Source: Camelimonas lactis | GTDB lineage: Bacteria > Pseudomonadota > Alphaproteobacteria > Rhizobiales > Beijerinckiaceae | Assembly (NCBI RefSeq): GCF_004342915.1 | Contig: NZ_SLWL01000009.1 | Span: forward strand, 62,001 to 126,000 | Length of the DNA: 64,000 nucleotides | Direction: 5' to 3' | Part shown: positions 25,604 to 34,618 of the stretch, piece by piece | How positions within the stretch are numbered: position 1 is the stretch's first letter | Layout of the letters: every line of letters starts with the position of its first letter | Notes under the pieces: generated by a model | The model's input: only the letters and a program-made list of their open reading frames with translations | Told to the model about the DNA's origin: nothing | Databases searched by the model: none | Position numbers and translations under genes: made by a program

Positions 25604-26728
25604 TCAGGCGCCGGCGCGTTGTTTCCGGGGTGGCTCCGCCGCGCCGCGGCAGACGCCATGGCGATCAAGCCGCAACGCCAGTCCGCCCAATGTCAGCGTT
25701 TCAGGGCGGCCGGCGCCGGCGGCGGCGACCAGCCGCTCCGTCGCCCGCTCCAGACGCTCCAGACGCAGCGGCGCATCACCGGCGCCGCGCGCGCCGCTCA
25801 TCAGCCGCCCCAGCCCCCGCACCGCGATCTCGGCCGGTTGTTCCCCCAGCCGGCGCATGTCGACGCTGAAGCCCCCAGCGCTACCCAGCGCGCCGGCGTC
25901 GGCCAGGGCGCGGTCCACCATATGCTCCAGCGCTGCGTCAGCGCGGGCGGCGCGGGCGGCGAGGCGCAACAGCCGCTCCCGGCTGAGCCCGAGCGCCGCC
26001 AGTTCGCCGGCGAGGCGGCGCAGCCTGCCCCGCCCCTTGCGTGGATCGCGGTTGCCAGGATCGACCGCCCAGTCCCACCCGGCGGCGGCGCAAACTGCGA
26101 CCAGGCGGCTTTTTGGCAGGGATAGCAGGGGCCGCGCCAACCACAGGCCCTCCCGCTGCGCCAGGGGCGCGATGCCGGCGAGGCCAGCGACGCCGGAGCC
26201 GGCGCACAGGCGCATCAGAACGGTTTCCGCCAGATCGTCGGCGTGATGGGCCGTCAGCACATGCGAGGCGCCCCTGCGCCGGGCCTCGGCCAACAGCAGC
26301 GCATAGCGCGCGGTCCGCGCCGCCTCCTGCACGCCGCTCACCGGCTTGTCGCCCTCCCAGATCAGGATCTCGCCTGGCGCCCCCACCGCCCGCGCCCGCG
26401 CCATCACCATGCGGGCTTCACCGGCCGCTTCAGGGCGCAGGCGGTGATCAACGACGGCGACGGCGAGCGGCGGACGCTGCTCCCCGCGGGCCAGCCCCTC
26501 CGCCCGCCAGCGCGCCGCCAGATACAGCAGCGCCAGGGAATCGGGGCCGCCGGAAACCGCCAGCAGCAGACCGGCGGCGGTCGCAAGGCCGGAAAACAAA
26601 AAATCCGCCTCGCCGGCGGTTACGGGGGCGTCGTCGGAGACGCGTCGGCCATCCGGGCCAGCGGCCTGTCGCCGGATTTCCTCCTCCTGCGGGGAGCCTG
26701 CCTCCTCCGATGGACCGGCGCGCCTCAT
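25604..26728 (-). CDS. tilS: tRNA(Ile)-lysidine synthase
   Basis: 374 residues from ATG at 26728-26726, chosen because GAGG lies 7 bases before it and the stop of cpoB is 7 bp upstream; the longer open frame runs inside cpoB. Residues 53-64 read GLLLAVSGGPDS, the PP-loop ATP site of the N-type ATP pyrophosphatases. The helix LLAEARRRGASHVLTAHHADD, followed by AETVLMRLCAGSGVAGLAGI, carries the catalytic HxxDD element. The C-terminal domain is short. It modifies C34 of the tRNA reading AUA. Followed by ftsH as in many bacteria. Confidence 0.95.
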   Translation of the reverse strand: MRRAGPSEEAGSPQEEEIRRQAAGPDGRRVSDDAPVTAGEADFLFSGLATAAGLLLAVSGGPDSLALLYLAARWRAEGLARGEQRPPLAVAVVDHRLRPEAAGEARMVMARARAVGAPGEILIWEGDKPVSGVQEAARTARYALLLAEARRRGASHVLTAHHADDLAETVLMRLCAGSGVAGLAGIAPLAQREGLWLARPLLSLPKSRLVAVCAAAGWDWAVDPGNRDPRKGRGRLRRLAGELAALGLSRERLLRLAARAARADAALEHMVDRALADAGALGSAGGFSVDMRRLGEQPAEIAVRGLGRLMSGARGAGDAPLRLERLERATERLVAAAGAGRPETLTLGGLALRLDRHGVCRGAAEPPRKQRAGA

Positions 26729-26735
26729 CGAAGCC

Positions 26736-27509
26736 TCAGCATTTCGTACGGCGGCGTTCGCGCTCCACGGCCGAGCGCACGTCCACCGAGGCATTGGGAT
26801 ATTTGCGCAGCACCTCAGCCAAAGTGGCGCAGGCTTCCTGTTTGGCGTTGAGCCGCGACAGCGACATGCCGAGCTTGACCAGCGCATCCGGGCCACGGGC
26901 CGATTTGGCGTATTCGGTCGAGATCTTCAGGAACTGCTCGGCCGCCTCGCTGTACTGCTGGCGCTGGAAATAACTTTCGCCCAGCCAGTAGATGGCCTCC
27001 GGCGCGCGCCGGTCGCGGGGGTTGGCCTGCAGGAACTGGCGGAAGCCCATTTCCGCCGCCGCATACTGGCGCTGCTGGAACTGGCCGCGGGCATTCTCGA
27101 AAGCGTCGCCGCCGGCGCCTGCCGCCCCGGTCTGGCCGGCGACCTGCGACGAGCCGCCGGGGGAGACGCCGGCGCCGGCGTCGCCGCGCCGCTCACGTCC
27201 TGGCGATGTCGACGGCGCGGGCGAAGCGCCGCCGCCGCCAGATTTTTCCTGCAGACGGAACTCCACGTCCTGCTGGAACTTGCGCAGCTGTTCGTTGAGC
27301 CGGCGGTTTTCAAACTGGAGCTGCTCGATGCGGCCCGACATGGTCCGCACCTGCTCCTCCAGCTGGCCCATGCGCACCACAATGTCGGCGGCGTCCTGGG
27401 CCCGCGCCGCCGGCGCGGGCAGCACGGCGAGCCCCGCCGCCAGGGCAAGCCCGCCGAAGAGCGCGGTTACCCGTGAAAAAGCGGCTAACTTTGGCAATTG
27501 CAACGTCAT
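26736..27509 (-). CDS. cpoB: Cell division coordinator CpoB (YbgF)
   Basis: 257 residues from ATG at 27509-27507, giving a signal peptide (residues about 1-37, ending in LPAPAARA, cleavage AxA). Residues 40-85 form an N-terminal coiled-coil (LEEQVRTMSGRIEQLQFENRRLNE) that trimerises the protein. A low-complexity Gly/Ser/Pro linker of about 45 residues follows, then tetratricopeptide repeats with FENARGQFQQRQYAAAEMGF and AIYWLGESYFQRQQY. In E. coli it links peptidoglycan synthesis to the Tol-Pal constriction machinery. The longer open frame upstream overlaps the intergenic region with no ribosome site. Confidence 0.92.
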   Translation of the reverse strand: MTLQLPKLAAFSRVTALFGGLALAAGLAVLPAPAARAQDAADIVVRMGQLEEQVRTMSGRIEQLQFENRRLNEQLRKFQQDVEFRLQEKSGGGGASPAPSTSPGRERRGDAGAGVSPGGSSQVAGQTGAAGAGGDAFENARGQFQQRQYAAAEMGFRQFLQANPRDRRAPEAIYWLGESYFQRQQYSEAAEQFLKISTEYAKSARGPDALVKLGMSLSRLNAKQEACATLAEVLRKYPNASVDVRSAVERERRRTKC

Positions 27510-27610
27510 GTCGGCCTGTCGTTTCGCTGTCCTGCGGAAAGGAATGGCGACCTGGATGCAGCGCCGCCGCCGCCCCTTCCCGAAAGAAGCAGCGGCGCGG
27601 TTTACGCCGC

Positions 27611-28156
27611 TCAGGAGCCGGCGCCGTCCAGCACGATCACGCTGCGGCGGTTCTGCGACCAGCACGAGATGTCGTTGCAGACCGCGACGGGGCGTTCCTT
27701 GCCGTAGGAGATGGTGCGCATGCGCGAGGAAGCAACGCCGCGCGACGCCAGATAGTCCCGCACCGACTGGGCGCGGCGGGCGCCAAGCGAGTAGTTGTAT
27801 TCGCGCGTGCCGCGCTCGTCGGCGTGACCCTCGACGACAAAGGTGTAATGCGGATAGCGCGCCAGCCAGGCTGCCTGGCGATCGAGGGTGGCGACGGCCT
27901 GCGGCGTCAGCGAAGTGCTGTCGACCTCAAAGAATACACGGTCGCCCACGTTGACCACGAAGTCCTGGGCGCTGCCCGGCGTGCCGGCGCCGCCCATGCC
28001 GTAACGGCTGCCCGCCCCGCCAGCGCCGCCGTTGACGCCGTCCTGGTTGTTCTTGGCGCAGGCGCCGAGGGAGAGCGCCGCAACCATCGCCACGACCGCG
28101 AACGCCGCGCGGCGGCCCATCCGCCTGTCCGCCTTGCCGATAACTGCTGCCGACAT
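27611..28156 (-). CDS. pal: Peptidoglycan-associated lipoprotein Pal
   Basis: 181 residues from the second of two adjacent ATGs (28156; AAGGA 6 bases upstream; the first ATG at 28159 has too short a gap). Lipobox LSLGAC with lipidated Cys33. A Gly-rich linker (residues 40-60) leads into the OmpA-like domain: DRVFFEVDSTSLTPQAVATL, then YTFVVEGHADERGTREYNYSLG with the diaminopimelate-binding Asp/Arg pair, and ARRAQSVRDYL. It anchors the outer membrane to peptidoglycan and binds TolB. It ends at TGA 27613-27611; cpoB follows 101 bp later. Confidence 0.95.
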   Translation of the reverse strand: MSAAVIGKADRRMGRRAAFAVVAMVAALSLGACAKNNQDGVNGGAGGAGSRYGMGGAGTPGSAQDFVVNVGDRVFFEVDSTSLTPQAVATLDRQAAWLARYPHYTFVVEGHADERGTREYNYSLGARRAQSVRDYLASRGVASSRMRTISYGKERPVAVCNDISCWSQNRRSVIVLDGAGS

Positions 28157-28281
28157 CATCAATCCTTCCTGGAAGCTTTCGCCTCGACATGTCCGCGCCA
28201 GCCGCGCGCTGTCATACAAGCGCTCAAAAAGCCAGCGATGTGGTAAAATTCCGATTAATCGTCGATCACGCGGCCTGCGGT

Positions 28282-29700
28282 TCACCGCATTTCGGAAAGA
28301 ACCTGCGACCAGCCCGGGTCCGACGCGAAGCCGGAGGTGCGGATCGGCGCCTCCACGCGGCCGGTGATGTCCGTCATGTACAGCTTGCTGCCGCCCTCGC
28401 CGCCCGGGTCGCGGAAGAACATCAGAAACTGGCCGTTGGGCGCCCAGGTCGGCCCCTCGTTGTGGAAGCCTTCCGTCAGGATGCGTTCGCCAGAGCCATC
28501 CGGCTTCATGACGCCAATGGCGAACATGCCCGCCTTCTGCCGGGTGAAGGCGATGAAATCGCCGCGCGGCGACCACACCGGCTGGCTGTAGCGCCCCTCG
28601 CCGAAAGAAATGCGCTGGGCGTCGCCGCCAGAGCCCGACATCACGTAAATCTGCTGGCCGCCGCCGCGGTCGCTCTCAAAGGCGATGCGGGCGCCGTCCG
28701 GCGAGAACGACGGCGAGGTGTCGATGGCGCTGGCGCTGGTCAGGCGCGTGGTGGTGCGCGAGCCCAGGTTCATCAGATAGATATTGGCGTTGCCGCCCTG
28801 CTGCAGGCTCAGCACGATGCTCTGGCCATTGGGCGAAAAGCGCGGGCTTGAGGTCATGTCGGGGAAATTGCCGACCATCTGGCGCTGCCCGGTGTCGATG
28901 TTCAGCACCTGGACGCGCGGCTGCGAACCCCGCGCCTGGGACATGTAGGTGACTTCGGCCGAATTGGGCGCGAAGCGCGGCGTCACCACGCTTTCCTCGC
29001 CGCGCGTCAGGAAGCGCATGTTGGCGCCGTCGGTGTCCATGATGGCGAGGCGCTTGCGGCGCTGGTCGCGCGGGCCGCTCTCGTCCACATAAACGATGCG
29101 GGCGTCGAACATGCCCTTGAGGCCGGTTAGCCGCGACAGGATCGAGTCGGCGATGATGTGGCCGACCCGGCGCCAGTTGTTGGCGTCGGTCACGAACTGC
29201 TGGCCGGTCATCTGCTGGCCGGCGCTGACGTCCCACAGGCGATAGGCCGTGCGCAACCGGCCGCCGTCGCGGCTGACGCGCCCGGTGGCCAGCGCCTGGG
29301 CGTTGATGGCCTGCCAGGCCTGGAACGCCGGCACCGCGTCGAACTCGATTGGCCCTGGCGGGAAGGCGCCGCGATCGAGCGGCGCGAAATAACCGCAACG
29401 CTTCAGGTCGGCGGCGACGACGCCGGCAATGCGCGCGCCGAGGTCCGGATCGCCGCCAAAATCGGCGATGGCGATAGGCAACGGCTGGAAATTGGCCCTG
29501 TCGAGGGTGATGGAGATTTCAGCCCGCGCCGGCTGCGCCCAGGTGGTGACGGCGCTCACAGCCGCAAGGCCGCCGGCGGCGACGCCGCCCCGGAGCAGGG
29601 CGCGCCGGCCAGGATCAACAAGGCCCTCCCCGGCGCCGGCTGACGGCAGGATGAGGCCTGCGGACCTGGCGACGCGGTGAAACAGATGATCAGTGGCCAT
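28282..29700 (-). CDS. tolB: Tol-Pal system beta-propeller protein TolB
   Basis: 472 residues from ATG at 29700-29698 (GGAAG 4 bases upstream); in-frame ATGs at 29718 and 29730 lack a ribosome site. The N-terminus contains GRRALLRGGVAAGG followed by a hydrophobic stretch and PARAEISITL, looking like a twin-arginine-type signal. Residues about 60-180 are the N-terminal alpha/beta domain; the rest is a six-bladed propeller with repeated 'SPRFSPNG', 'SPSFSPDG', 'QPVWSPRG' and 'GPTWAPNG' blades. It is periplasmic and is the partner of Pal and of the TolA C-terminus. Gap of 125 bp to pal, 231 bp to tolA. Confidence 0.93.
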   Translation of the reverse strand: MATDHLFHRVARSAGLILPSAGAGEGLVDPGRRALLRGGVAAGGLAAVSAVTTWAQPARAEISITLDRANFQPLPIAIADFGGDPDLGARIAGVVAADLKRCGYFAPLDRGAFPPGPIEFDAVPAFQAWQAINAQALATGRVSRDGGRLRTAYRLWDVSAGQQMTGQQFVTDANNWRRVGHIIADSILSRLTGLKGMFDARIVYVDESGPRDQRRKRLAIMDTDGANMRFLTRGEESVVTPRFAPNSAEVTYMSQARGSQPRVQVLNIDTGQRQMVGNFPDMTSSPRFSPNGQSIVLSLQQGGNANIYLMNLGSRTTTRLTSASAIDTSPSFSPDGARIAFESDRGGGQQIYVMSGSGGDAQRISFGEGRYSQPVWSPRGDFIAFTRQKAGMFAIGVMKPDGSGERILTEGFHNEGPTWAPNGQFLMFFRDPGGEGGSKLYMTDITGRVEAPIRTSGFASDPGWSQVLSEMR

Positions 29701-29861
29701 GGTGCTTCCGGCGTTCATTGAGGTGGTCATTTTCGGGCGTGTGTAGTTCTTGCGGCAATTCTTGCCGCCCGGCGCAACGAAGCCGAATTTCCGTCATGGG
29801 CGTGACCGCCGCATGCAAAAACATCAGATCCATAAACCACGCCGGCTCCCATGCCAGCGAA

Positions 29862-29887
29862 GTTTTGCCTGGCGCAGATGGCAAAAC
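29862..29887. repeat. Inverted repeat in the tolA-tolB gap
   Basis: Arms GTTTTGCC (29862-29869) and GGCAAAAC (29880-29887) with a 10-base loop. No T-run follows on the - strand. Could slow transcription or protect mRNA between tolA and tolB. Confidence 0.5.
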
Positions 29888-29931
29888 CATGTCGGGCGCA
29901 ATCTTCCGGCCGGGCGTCGTTGCTCCAGATC

Positions 29932-31086
29932 TCATCCCAGAAACTCCCGGGCGTCGAAGACGATCCTGAAATTGCGCCAGTCATTGTAAAATGGCGCGAA
30001 CTGCTGCGGCACCCGGAACGGCGCGCACATGCGCACGGCGCGCACGGCGCTGTCCGCCATGGCGCGGAAGCCCGGGTCGGACGAACTGTTCGCCACCATC
30101 GGCTGGCCAATCACCGCGCCGTCCGGTCCCAGCACCACGCGCACATCCGGCTTCAGATCCGGGTTGGAGCCCATCGGCGGCGACCAGCATCTGGCCAGCT
30201 GCTCCTTCAGCATGGCCCCCAGCGCATCCCGCTGCGACATCGACAGCTTCGGCCCGGTTCCGGTTTGCGTGCCCGCCGTCGAACGCTGGTTCAGCTCCGG
30301 CCCGGTGGAAGCGGAACGCTGGTTGGCGTTGCGACTGGCCAGCAGCTTGCGGATATCCGTCGGGTTGAAGCTCTCCCCCTCCGGCGCCGGTTTGGCGGCC
30401 GGTTTTTGCGCGGGCTTCCCGGCCGGCTTTGGCGTCGGCTTGCTGTCCTCGATCAGCTTCGCCAGATCACGGCGCGCCGGCGCCTCCGGCTTCGGTTCAG
30501 GCCGTGGCTTTGGCTCGGGTTTCGGCTTCGGTTCAGGCTTCGGTTCGGGCCTGGGCTTTGGTTCAGGCTTTGGTTCAGGCCGGGGTTCAGGTTTCGGCTC
30601 GGGTTGCGGCTCTGGTTTGGGTTCGGGCGTCGGCTCGGGACGCTGCGGCGGCAGCGGCGCCGGCTCCGGCTTCGGTTCCGGTTTAGGTTCGGGCTTCGGT
30701 TCCGGCCTGGGTTCCGGCCTGGGTTCCGGTTTCGCGGCGGCGGCGGGCGGCGGCGTGTTCTCCTGCGCCTGCGCCAGATCGCGCGGCCGCGACGGCGGGG
30801 CGGGCGCGTCCTGACGGTCCGTGGCCGAATCCGGCTTCACGTCCCGCACCTCCGCCTGTTTCTCGGCGCGCAGCGTCGGCTTTTCCGAAACCTCCTTCGA
30901 GGTCTTCTCGCCGCGCGTCATGGCGCGCAACTGGCTGTCCGTAATCACCTCGACAGGCACCGCCTCCATCTGCTCCTCGAAACGCGGCGCGGAGGCGAGC
31001 GCGATCAGCGCCGCGACCAGCAGGCCGGCGTGGCCGAGCGCCGAAAGCAGCAGTCCTGGTTCCTGTCTGGACCAACGGAATTTCAT
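29932..31086 (-). CDS. tolA: TolA with a Pro/Glu/Lys repeat in place of the usual long helix
   Basis: 384 residues. An N-terminal transmembrane helix (about residues 11-32, [19 protein letters not shown]) anchors it and would pair with TolQ/R. Residues 119-200 are nearly pure alternating E/R/Q/K-P-E-P repeats, replacing the Ala-rich helical domain II of E. coli TolA with a stiff polyproline-like spacer. The C-terminal domain (about 280-384) has the TolA signature with [37 protein letters not shown], and a final RIVFDAREF strand. It transmits force from TolQR to Pal in the periplasm. Confidence 0.92.
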   Translation of the reverse strand: MKFRWSRQEPGLLLSALGHAGLLVAALIALASAPRFEEQMEAVPVEVITDSQLRAMTRGEKTSKEVSEKPTLRAEKQAEVRDVKPDSATDRQDAPAPPSRPRDLAQAQENTPPPAAAAKPEPRPEPRPEPKPEPKPEPKPEPAPLPPQRPEPTPEPKPEPQPEPKPEPRPEPKPEPKPRPEPKPEPKPKPEPKPRPEPKPEAPARRDLAKLIEDSKPTPKPAGKPAQKPAAKPAPEGESFNPTDIRKLLASRNANQRSASTGPELNQRSTAGTQTGTGPKLSMSQRDALGAMLKEQLARCWSPPMGSNPDLKPDVRVVLGPDGAVIGQPMVANSSSDPGFRAMADSAVRAVRMCAPFRVPQQFAPFYNDWRNFRIVFDAREFLG

Positions 31087-31096
31087 TTCGGTCCGC

Positions 31097-31546
31097 TCAG
31101 CCCTTCTGATCCGGCTCGGTGACGAGGGCGACCTTCTTGAAACCGCCGGCGGTGATCAGCCCCATCACCTGGGCGATGCGGCCGTAATCCACCTTTTTCG
31201 AGCCGCGCAGATAGATGCGCTCTTCCGGGCCAGCCTTCGCCGCCTCGCGCAGGGCCGGAACCAGCGTGTCGTCGGACAGCTGCCGGTCCTCAATGTAGAT
31301 GCGGCCCTGGTCGTCCACCGACACCGTTACCGGCTTCTGCTCCATGTTGAGCGGCGCGGCGGAGCTTTGCGGCAGATCCAGCGGCACGCCGGTCGCCATC
31401 ATTGGCGCGGCGACCATGAAGACGATCAGCAGCACCAGCACCACGTCGATGAATGGCGTCATGTTGATGTCGGCGAACCCGGCGCTTTTGCGCGCCCCGC
31501 GCCGGCGCCGCGCGCCGCCCGTTCCGCCAGCCATGCCCATACCCAT
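31097..31546 (-). CDS. tolR: Tol-Pal biopolymer transport protein TolR
   Basis: 149 residues with a basic N-terminus (RRRRGARK) and one transmembrane helix around residues 30-50 that starts with [19 protein letters not shown], where the conserved Asp of the proton path follows the Phe-Ile. The periplasmic domain includes [13 protein letters not shown] and [17 protein letters not shown], with a last segment [18 protein letters not shown] conserved in TolR/ExbD. RBS GGAG precedes ATG 31546. Ten bases separate it from tolA, and 25 from tolQ. Works with TolQ as a proton-driven stator. Confidence 0.96.
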   Translation of the reverse strand: MGMGMAGGTGGARRRRGARKSAGFADINMTPFIDVVLVLLIVFMVAAPMMATGVPLDLPQSSAAPLNMEQKPVTVSVDDQGRIYIEDRQLSDDTLVPALREAAKAGPEERIYLRGSKKVDYGRIAQVMGLITAGGFKKVALVTEPDQKG

Positions 31547-31571
31547 GCCTGTCTCCTTCCGGCGGTCGCGG

Positions 31572-32285
31572 TCAGGCCGCGTGCCGCTCGTCGATCTGCC
31601 GCGACAGGATGGATGAGAACTCGTCGGCGAAGCCCTCCAGGCGCGTCTGCGCCCGCGCCGCCTCCGCCTGGTAGCGATTGTAGGCGATCACCGCCGGAAT
31701 GGCGGCGATCAGGCCGATGGCGGTGGCGAACAGCGCCTCGGCGATGCCCGGCGCCACCACGGCGAGCGAGGTGTTCTTGGAAGCGGCGATGGAGCGGAAC
31801 GAGGTCATGATGCCCCATACCGTGCCGAACAGGCCGATGAACGGCGCCGACGAGCCAATGGTGGCGAGCACCAGCAGCCGCGATTCCAGCCGCTCCATCT
31901 CGCGCTGGATCGACACGTCCATCACCTTGTCGATGCGCTGCGGCAGCGAGGCGATGGAGCGTCCGGCCCCCTCGAATGAACGCTTCCACTCGCGCATGGC
32001 GGCGACGAACACCGCGGCCATGCCGGTCGGCGTCCCGTGCGCTTCGGCGCGATACAGCTCCTCAAGCGACTGGCCAGACCAGAAATTATCCTCGAAGGCG
32101 TTCATGTCCGCGCGGGTGCGACGGAACAGCAGCGCCTTGTCGATGATGATCGCCCAGCACCAGACCGATGCGCCGGCCAGCCCCAGCATCACCAGCTTGA
32201 CCACGAAGTGAGCCTGCCAGAACATGTGCCAGAGCGACACTTCCGTTACCGGCGCGGCGACCTGAGCTACGTCGACGGGGTTCAT
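31572..32285 (-). CDS. tolQ: Tol-Pal proton channel subunit TolQ
   Basis: 237 residues, three transmembrane helices (about residues 23-45, 134-160, 167-190). Conserved ExbB/TolQ elements: [13 protein letters not shown] in the first helix exit, [20 protein letters not shown] and [12 protein letters not shown] in the second, and [20 protein letters not shown] in the third, where the polar residues line the proton path. RBS AAGGAAG is placed 7 bases before ATG 32285. It is the first gene of the tol operon on the - strand, and the usual partner gene ybgC is not directly upstream but beyond the binding-protein gene. Confidence 0.96.
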   Translation of the reverse strand: MNPVDVAQVAAPVTEVSLWHMFWQAHFVVKLVMLGLAGASVWCWAIIIDKALLFRRTRADMNAFEDNFWSGQSLEELYRAEAHGTPTGMAAVFVAAMREWKRSFEGAGRSIASLPQRIDKVMDVSIQREMERLESRLLVLATIGSSAPFIGLFGTVWGIMTSFRSIAASKNTSLAVVAPGIAEALFATAIGLIAAIPAVIAYNRYQAEAARAQTRLEGFADEFSSILSRQIDERHAA

Positions 32286-32648
32286 TAATCTTCCTTCCGG
32301 CCTGAAACATGCTCCGCGCGGGGATGCCGCTGCATTCCGCGAAGAAGAAAAGGCGTCACATCAACCAGACAGGCAAAAGGCCGTCCGGCCAGGGGCGCGC
32401 CAGCAGTGGAGCCCTCCATCGGCCGGCTCCGGTGGCGGGCGCCTGACCTGTCCGGTTGCGGCGCCGGTTGCTTCACGGCGCTTTATCCACCCTGTGTCCT
32501 CTCCCCGGATTCTGTCGAAAGCTTGGCCACATATGGGAGTTGCCATGACAGGGCGGAACCGGGCGCCGGCTGTGGCGATGTTGGCGCCATCAAATCCGGA
32601 CATGGTTAAGACAGGCTGAACGGGCGGTCCTGTTGGGGGCGGAAACAG
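32286..32648. other. tolQ upstream region
   Basis: 363 bp with no convincing gene on either strand. It must hold the promoter for the tol operon, because a terminator (32650-32680) closes the upstream gene. AT-richer patches near 32520-32560 (for example CACATATGGG) could hold it, but no clear -35/-10 pair was found. Confidence 0.55.
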
Positions 32649-32649
32649 C

Positions 32650-32680
32650 AAAAAGCCTGCCCCGGCGTGGGGGCAGGCTT
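32650..32680 (-). terminator. Terminator of the binding-protein gene
   Basis: On the - strand, 11-bp arms (AAGCCTGCCCC at 32670-32680, complement at 32653-32663) with a 6-base loop, followed by TTTTTG. It lies 35 bp after the stop at 32716 and insulates the tol operon. Confidence 0.9.
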
Positions 32681-32715
32681 CGCGGCGGAACGGCCGGCAG
32701 GCCGGCGCATGCAAC

Positions 32716-33921
32716 TTATTCGGCGGTCATCTCTTCCAGGACGACCCAGTCGTTGCCCTTGAACTGCTGCAGCTCCAGCCGCTTGAACGGCACGTAGTCC
32801 TGCGGCGTGGTGTTATACGTGCTGCCCGGCAGCAGCGCCGGTCCGTGCACGTTCTTCAGGTTGGTGGCGATCCGCAGGATGTTCTCGCGGGTCAGATTGT
32901 CGCCGGCCTCGCGCAGGATATGCGCCATGACGTGGGCGAAGGAATAGGTGACGAAGCCGATCTCGTTGGTCTTGTCCTCGTTCGGCAGATACTTCGCCAG
33001 GAACGCCTTGTAGGCGATGACATCAGGGTCGTTGGCCCAGCGCGGGCTGGTCATCTGCTTGTAGGCGGTGGCGCCGATGATTCCCTGCACCGTGTCCAGA
33101 CCGGCGGCCTCAAGGAAAACCCGACCGGTCGACGGGCTGACCACCAGATGCATCGGCTGCCAGTTCAGCTCGTGCACCTTCTTGAAGATCTGCGGCGTCG
33201 CCTTGCCGAGGCTGACGTTGAAGAACACATCGGCGCCGGAATTCTTCGCCGCCAGCACCTGACTGTCCATGGTCGGATCGGTCAGCTCGTAGGTCACTTC
33301 CTTGATGATGTTTTTCGCCTTGTCGCCGAGGCCCTTCTTGAATCCGGCGACATAGTCCTTCCCGAAGTCATCGTTCTGGTAAAGGATGGCGATCTTGCCC
33401 TCTGGCTTCGTCTTGGCGACGTAGCGGCCGAACACCTCGCCTTCCGTGCCATAGAGGAAGAAAGCCGGCGTGCTCCACGGGAACGCCTTCGGCTGGTTCC
33501 ACTTGTTGGCGCCGGTCGAGACCAGCAGCTGCGGAATCTTCTTGCTGTTGAGGTATTTCTGCACGGCCGACTGGGCGGCGGTGCCGCTGGAGCCGAACAG
33601 GGCGAGCACGCCCTCCTGCTCCACGAGCTTGCGGGTCTGCTCCACCGTCTTTGGCGGCGAGAACGAATCGTCCAGCGAGATCAGATTGACCTTGCGGCCG
33701 TTAATGCCGCCCTGCTCTTCATTGAGCTTGCGGAAATAGGCGACCTCGGTGCGGCCCTGGATGCCATGAGCGGACAGGGGACCGCTGTAGGGCATGGTCT
33801 GGCCGAGGCGGATTTCCGTATCACTGGCCCCCTGGTCGTATTTCTTTTCAGCGGCGATGGCGAAAGCCGGCGCACAAGCCAGGGCCGCCGCGACCAGCGC
33901 GCGGGTCAAATAACGCGTCAC
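32716..33921 (-). CDS. Branched-chain amino acid-type ABC transporter periplasmic binding protein
   Basis: 401 residues from GTG 33921 (AAGGGAGAG upstream). Signal peptide residues 1-24 (LVAAALACAPAFAIA, AxA). Mature part matches the Peripla_BP_6/Leu-Ile-Val binding family: ASDTEIRLGQTMPYSGPLSA at the start, GGINGRKVNLISLDDSF, LFGSSGTAAQSAVQKYL, IAILYQNDDFGKDYVAGFKK, and a C-terminal IGFVTYSFAHVMAHIL. Ligand may be an amino acid or aromatic compound; it cannot be told. No permease or ATPase gene is nearby, so it must work with components encoded elsewhere. It separates ybgC from the tol operon, unlike most relatives. Confidence 0.93.
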   Translation of the reverse strand: MTRYLTRALVAAALACAPAFAIAAEKKYDQGASDTEIRLGQTMPYSGPLSAHGIQGRTEVAYFRKLNEEQGGINGRKVNLISLDDSFSPPKTVEQTRKLVEQEGVLALFGSSGTAAQSAVQKYLNSKKIPQLLVSTGANKWNQPKAFPWSTPAFFLYGTEGEVFGRYVAKTKPEGKIAILYQNDDFGKDYVAGFKKGLGDKAKNIIKEVTYELTDPTMDSQVLAAKNSGADVFFNVSLGKATPQIFKKVHELNWQPMHLVVSPSTGRVFLEAAGLDTVQGIIGATAYKQMTSPRWANDPDVIAYKAFLAKYLPNEDKTNEIGFVTYSFAHVMAHILREAGDNLTRENILRIATNLKNVHGPALLPGSTYNTTPQDYVPFKRLELQQFKGNDWVVLEEMTAE

Positions 33922-33935
33922 GATTTCTCTCCCTT

Positions 33936-33960
33936 ACCGACGCTCTGGAGAACCGTCGGT
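33936..33960 (-). promoter_or_regulatory. Hairpin just before the ribosome site of the binding-protein gene
   Basis: Arms ACCGACG / CGTCGGT (33936-33942 and 33954-33960) with an 11-base loop lie immediately upstream of AAGGGAGAG. It could affect translation start or mRNA stability. Confidence 0.4.
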
Positions 33961-34164
33961 CAGGGCGCGCCCCGACCGCCTGTCTCCGGCGTCTGCCGGG
34001 AAATCTCATAACGCGTTTCATCGTTTCCGCAAGCCGGCGCGGTCGTCGCAACGGACGGCCGCGCGAGCCCGCCAGCCGCCGCGACAAATTTTCTGATCTT
34101 CTGGCGGGGCCCGCCCCGGCATATCACCGGCAAGCGGCGCCATGGCTGGCCGGATACGGCGGCG

Positions 34165-34614
34165 TCAATCGCCGCCAAGCAGCGTGCGGATTTCATCCGG
34201 AATTCGCGCCGGCTTGCCGCCGACGATGGCGGCGACGCGCACCTCGGCGGTGAGGATCTCGACCCCGTCGCGCAGGATGCGCTGGTCGATGATCATCGAG
34301 GCGCCGCGCATCTCGCGGGTGCGGGTTTCGATGGTCAGCACGTCGTCCATCAGCGCCGGCAGCTTCCAGTCGATGGTCATGCGGCGCACGGCGAAGAACA
34401 GGCCGCCCGCCGCCAGCATCACCGACTGGTTGGCGCCGATGGCGCGCAGTGATTCGGTGCGGCCGCGCTCCAGGAACCTGAGATAGTTGGCGTGATAGAC
34501 GATGCCGGAAAAATCGGTGTCCTCGTAGTAAACCCGCACCGTCAGCAGGTGCCGGCCATCAACAACCACCCCGCTCGCCGGCTCCAGCCCGCTGTTTTCC
34601 GCCGCCGAATTCAT
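34165..34614 (-). CDS. ybgC: Acyl-CoA thioesterase YbgC (hotdog fold)
   Basis: 149 residues from ATG at 34614-34612, which lies 4 bp after the ruvB stop; the longer open frame is inside ruvB. Core motif VRVYYEDTDFSGIVYHANY with the catalytic Asp of 4-hydroxybenzoyl-CoA thioesterase-like proteins, then FLERGRTESLRAIG. The rest is a beta sheet with MTIDWKLPALMDDVLTIETR. Tol-Pal-associated thioesterase acting on short acyl-CoAs or acyl-ACP. In most relatives it is directly in front of tolQ; here the binding-protein gene intervenes. Confidence 0.93.
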   Translation of the reverse strand: MNSAAENSGLEPASGVVVDGRHLLTVRVYYEDTDFSGIVYHANYLRFLERGRTESLRAIGANQSVMLAAGGLFFAVRRMTIDWKLPALMDDVLTIETRTREMRGASMIIDQRILRDGVEILTAEVRVAAIVGGKPARIPDEIRTLLGGD

Positions 34615-34618
34615 CGGT

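Noticed and set aside
26729-26896. Longer start for tilS
   Set aside because: The extension lies wholly inside cpoB, has Arg/Trp/Cys-rich shadow-like content, and the internal ATG has a proper ribosome site.
30487-30735. Repeated motif that could be taken for a CRISPR array
   Set aside because: Periods of 6 and 12 bp with no spacers, in frame inside tolA; it codes for the Pro-rich segment. No cas genes in the window.
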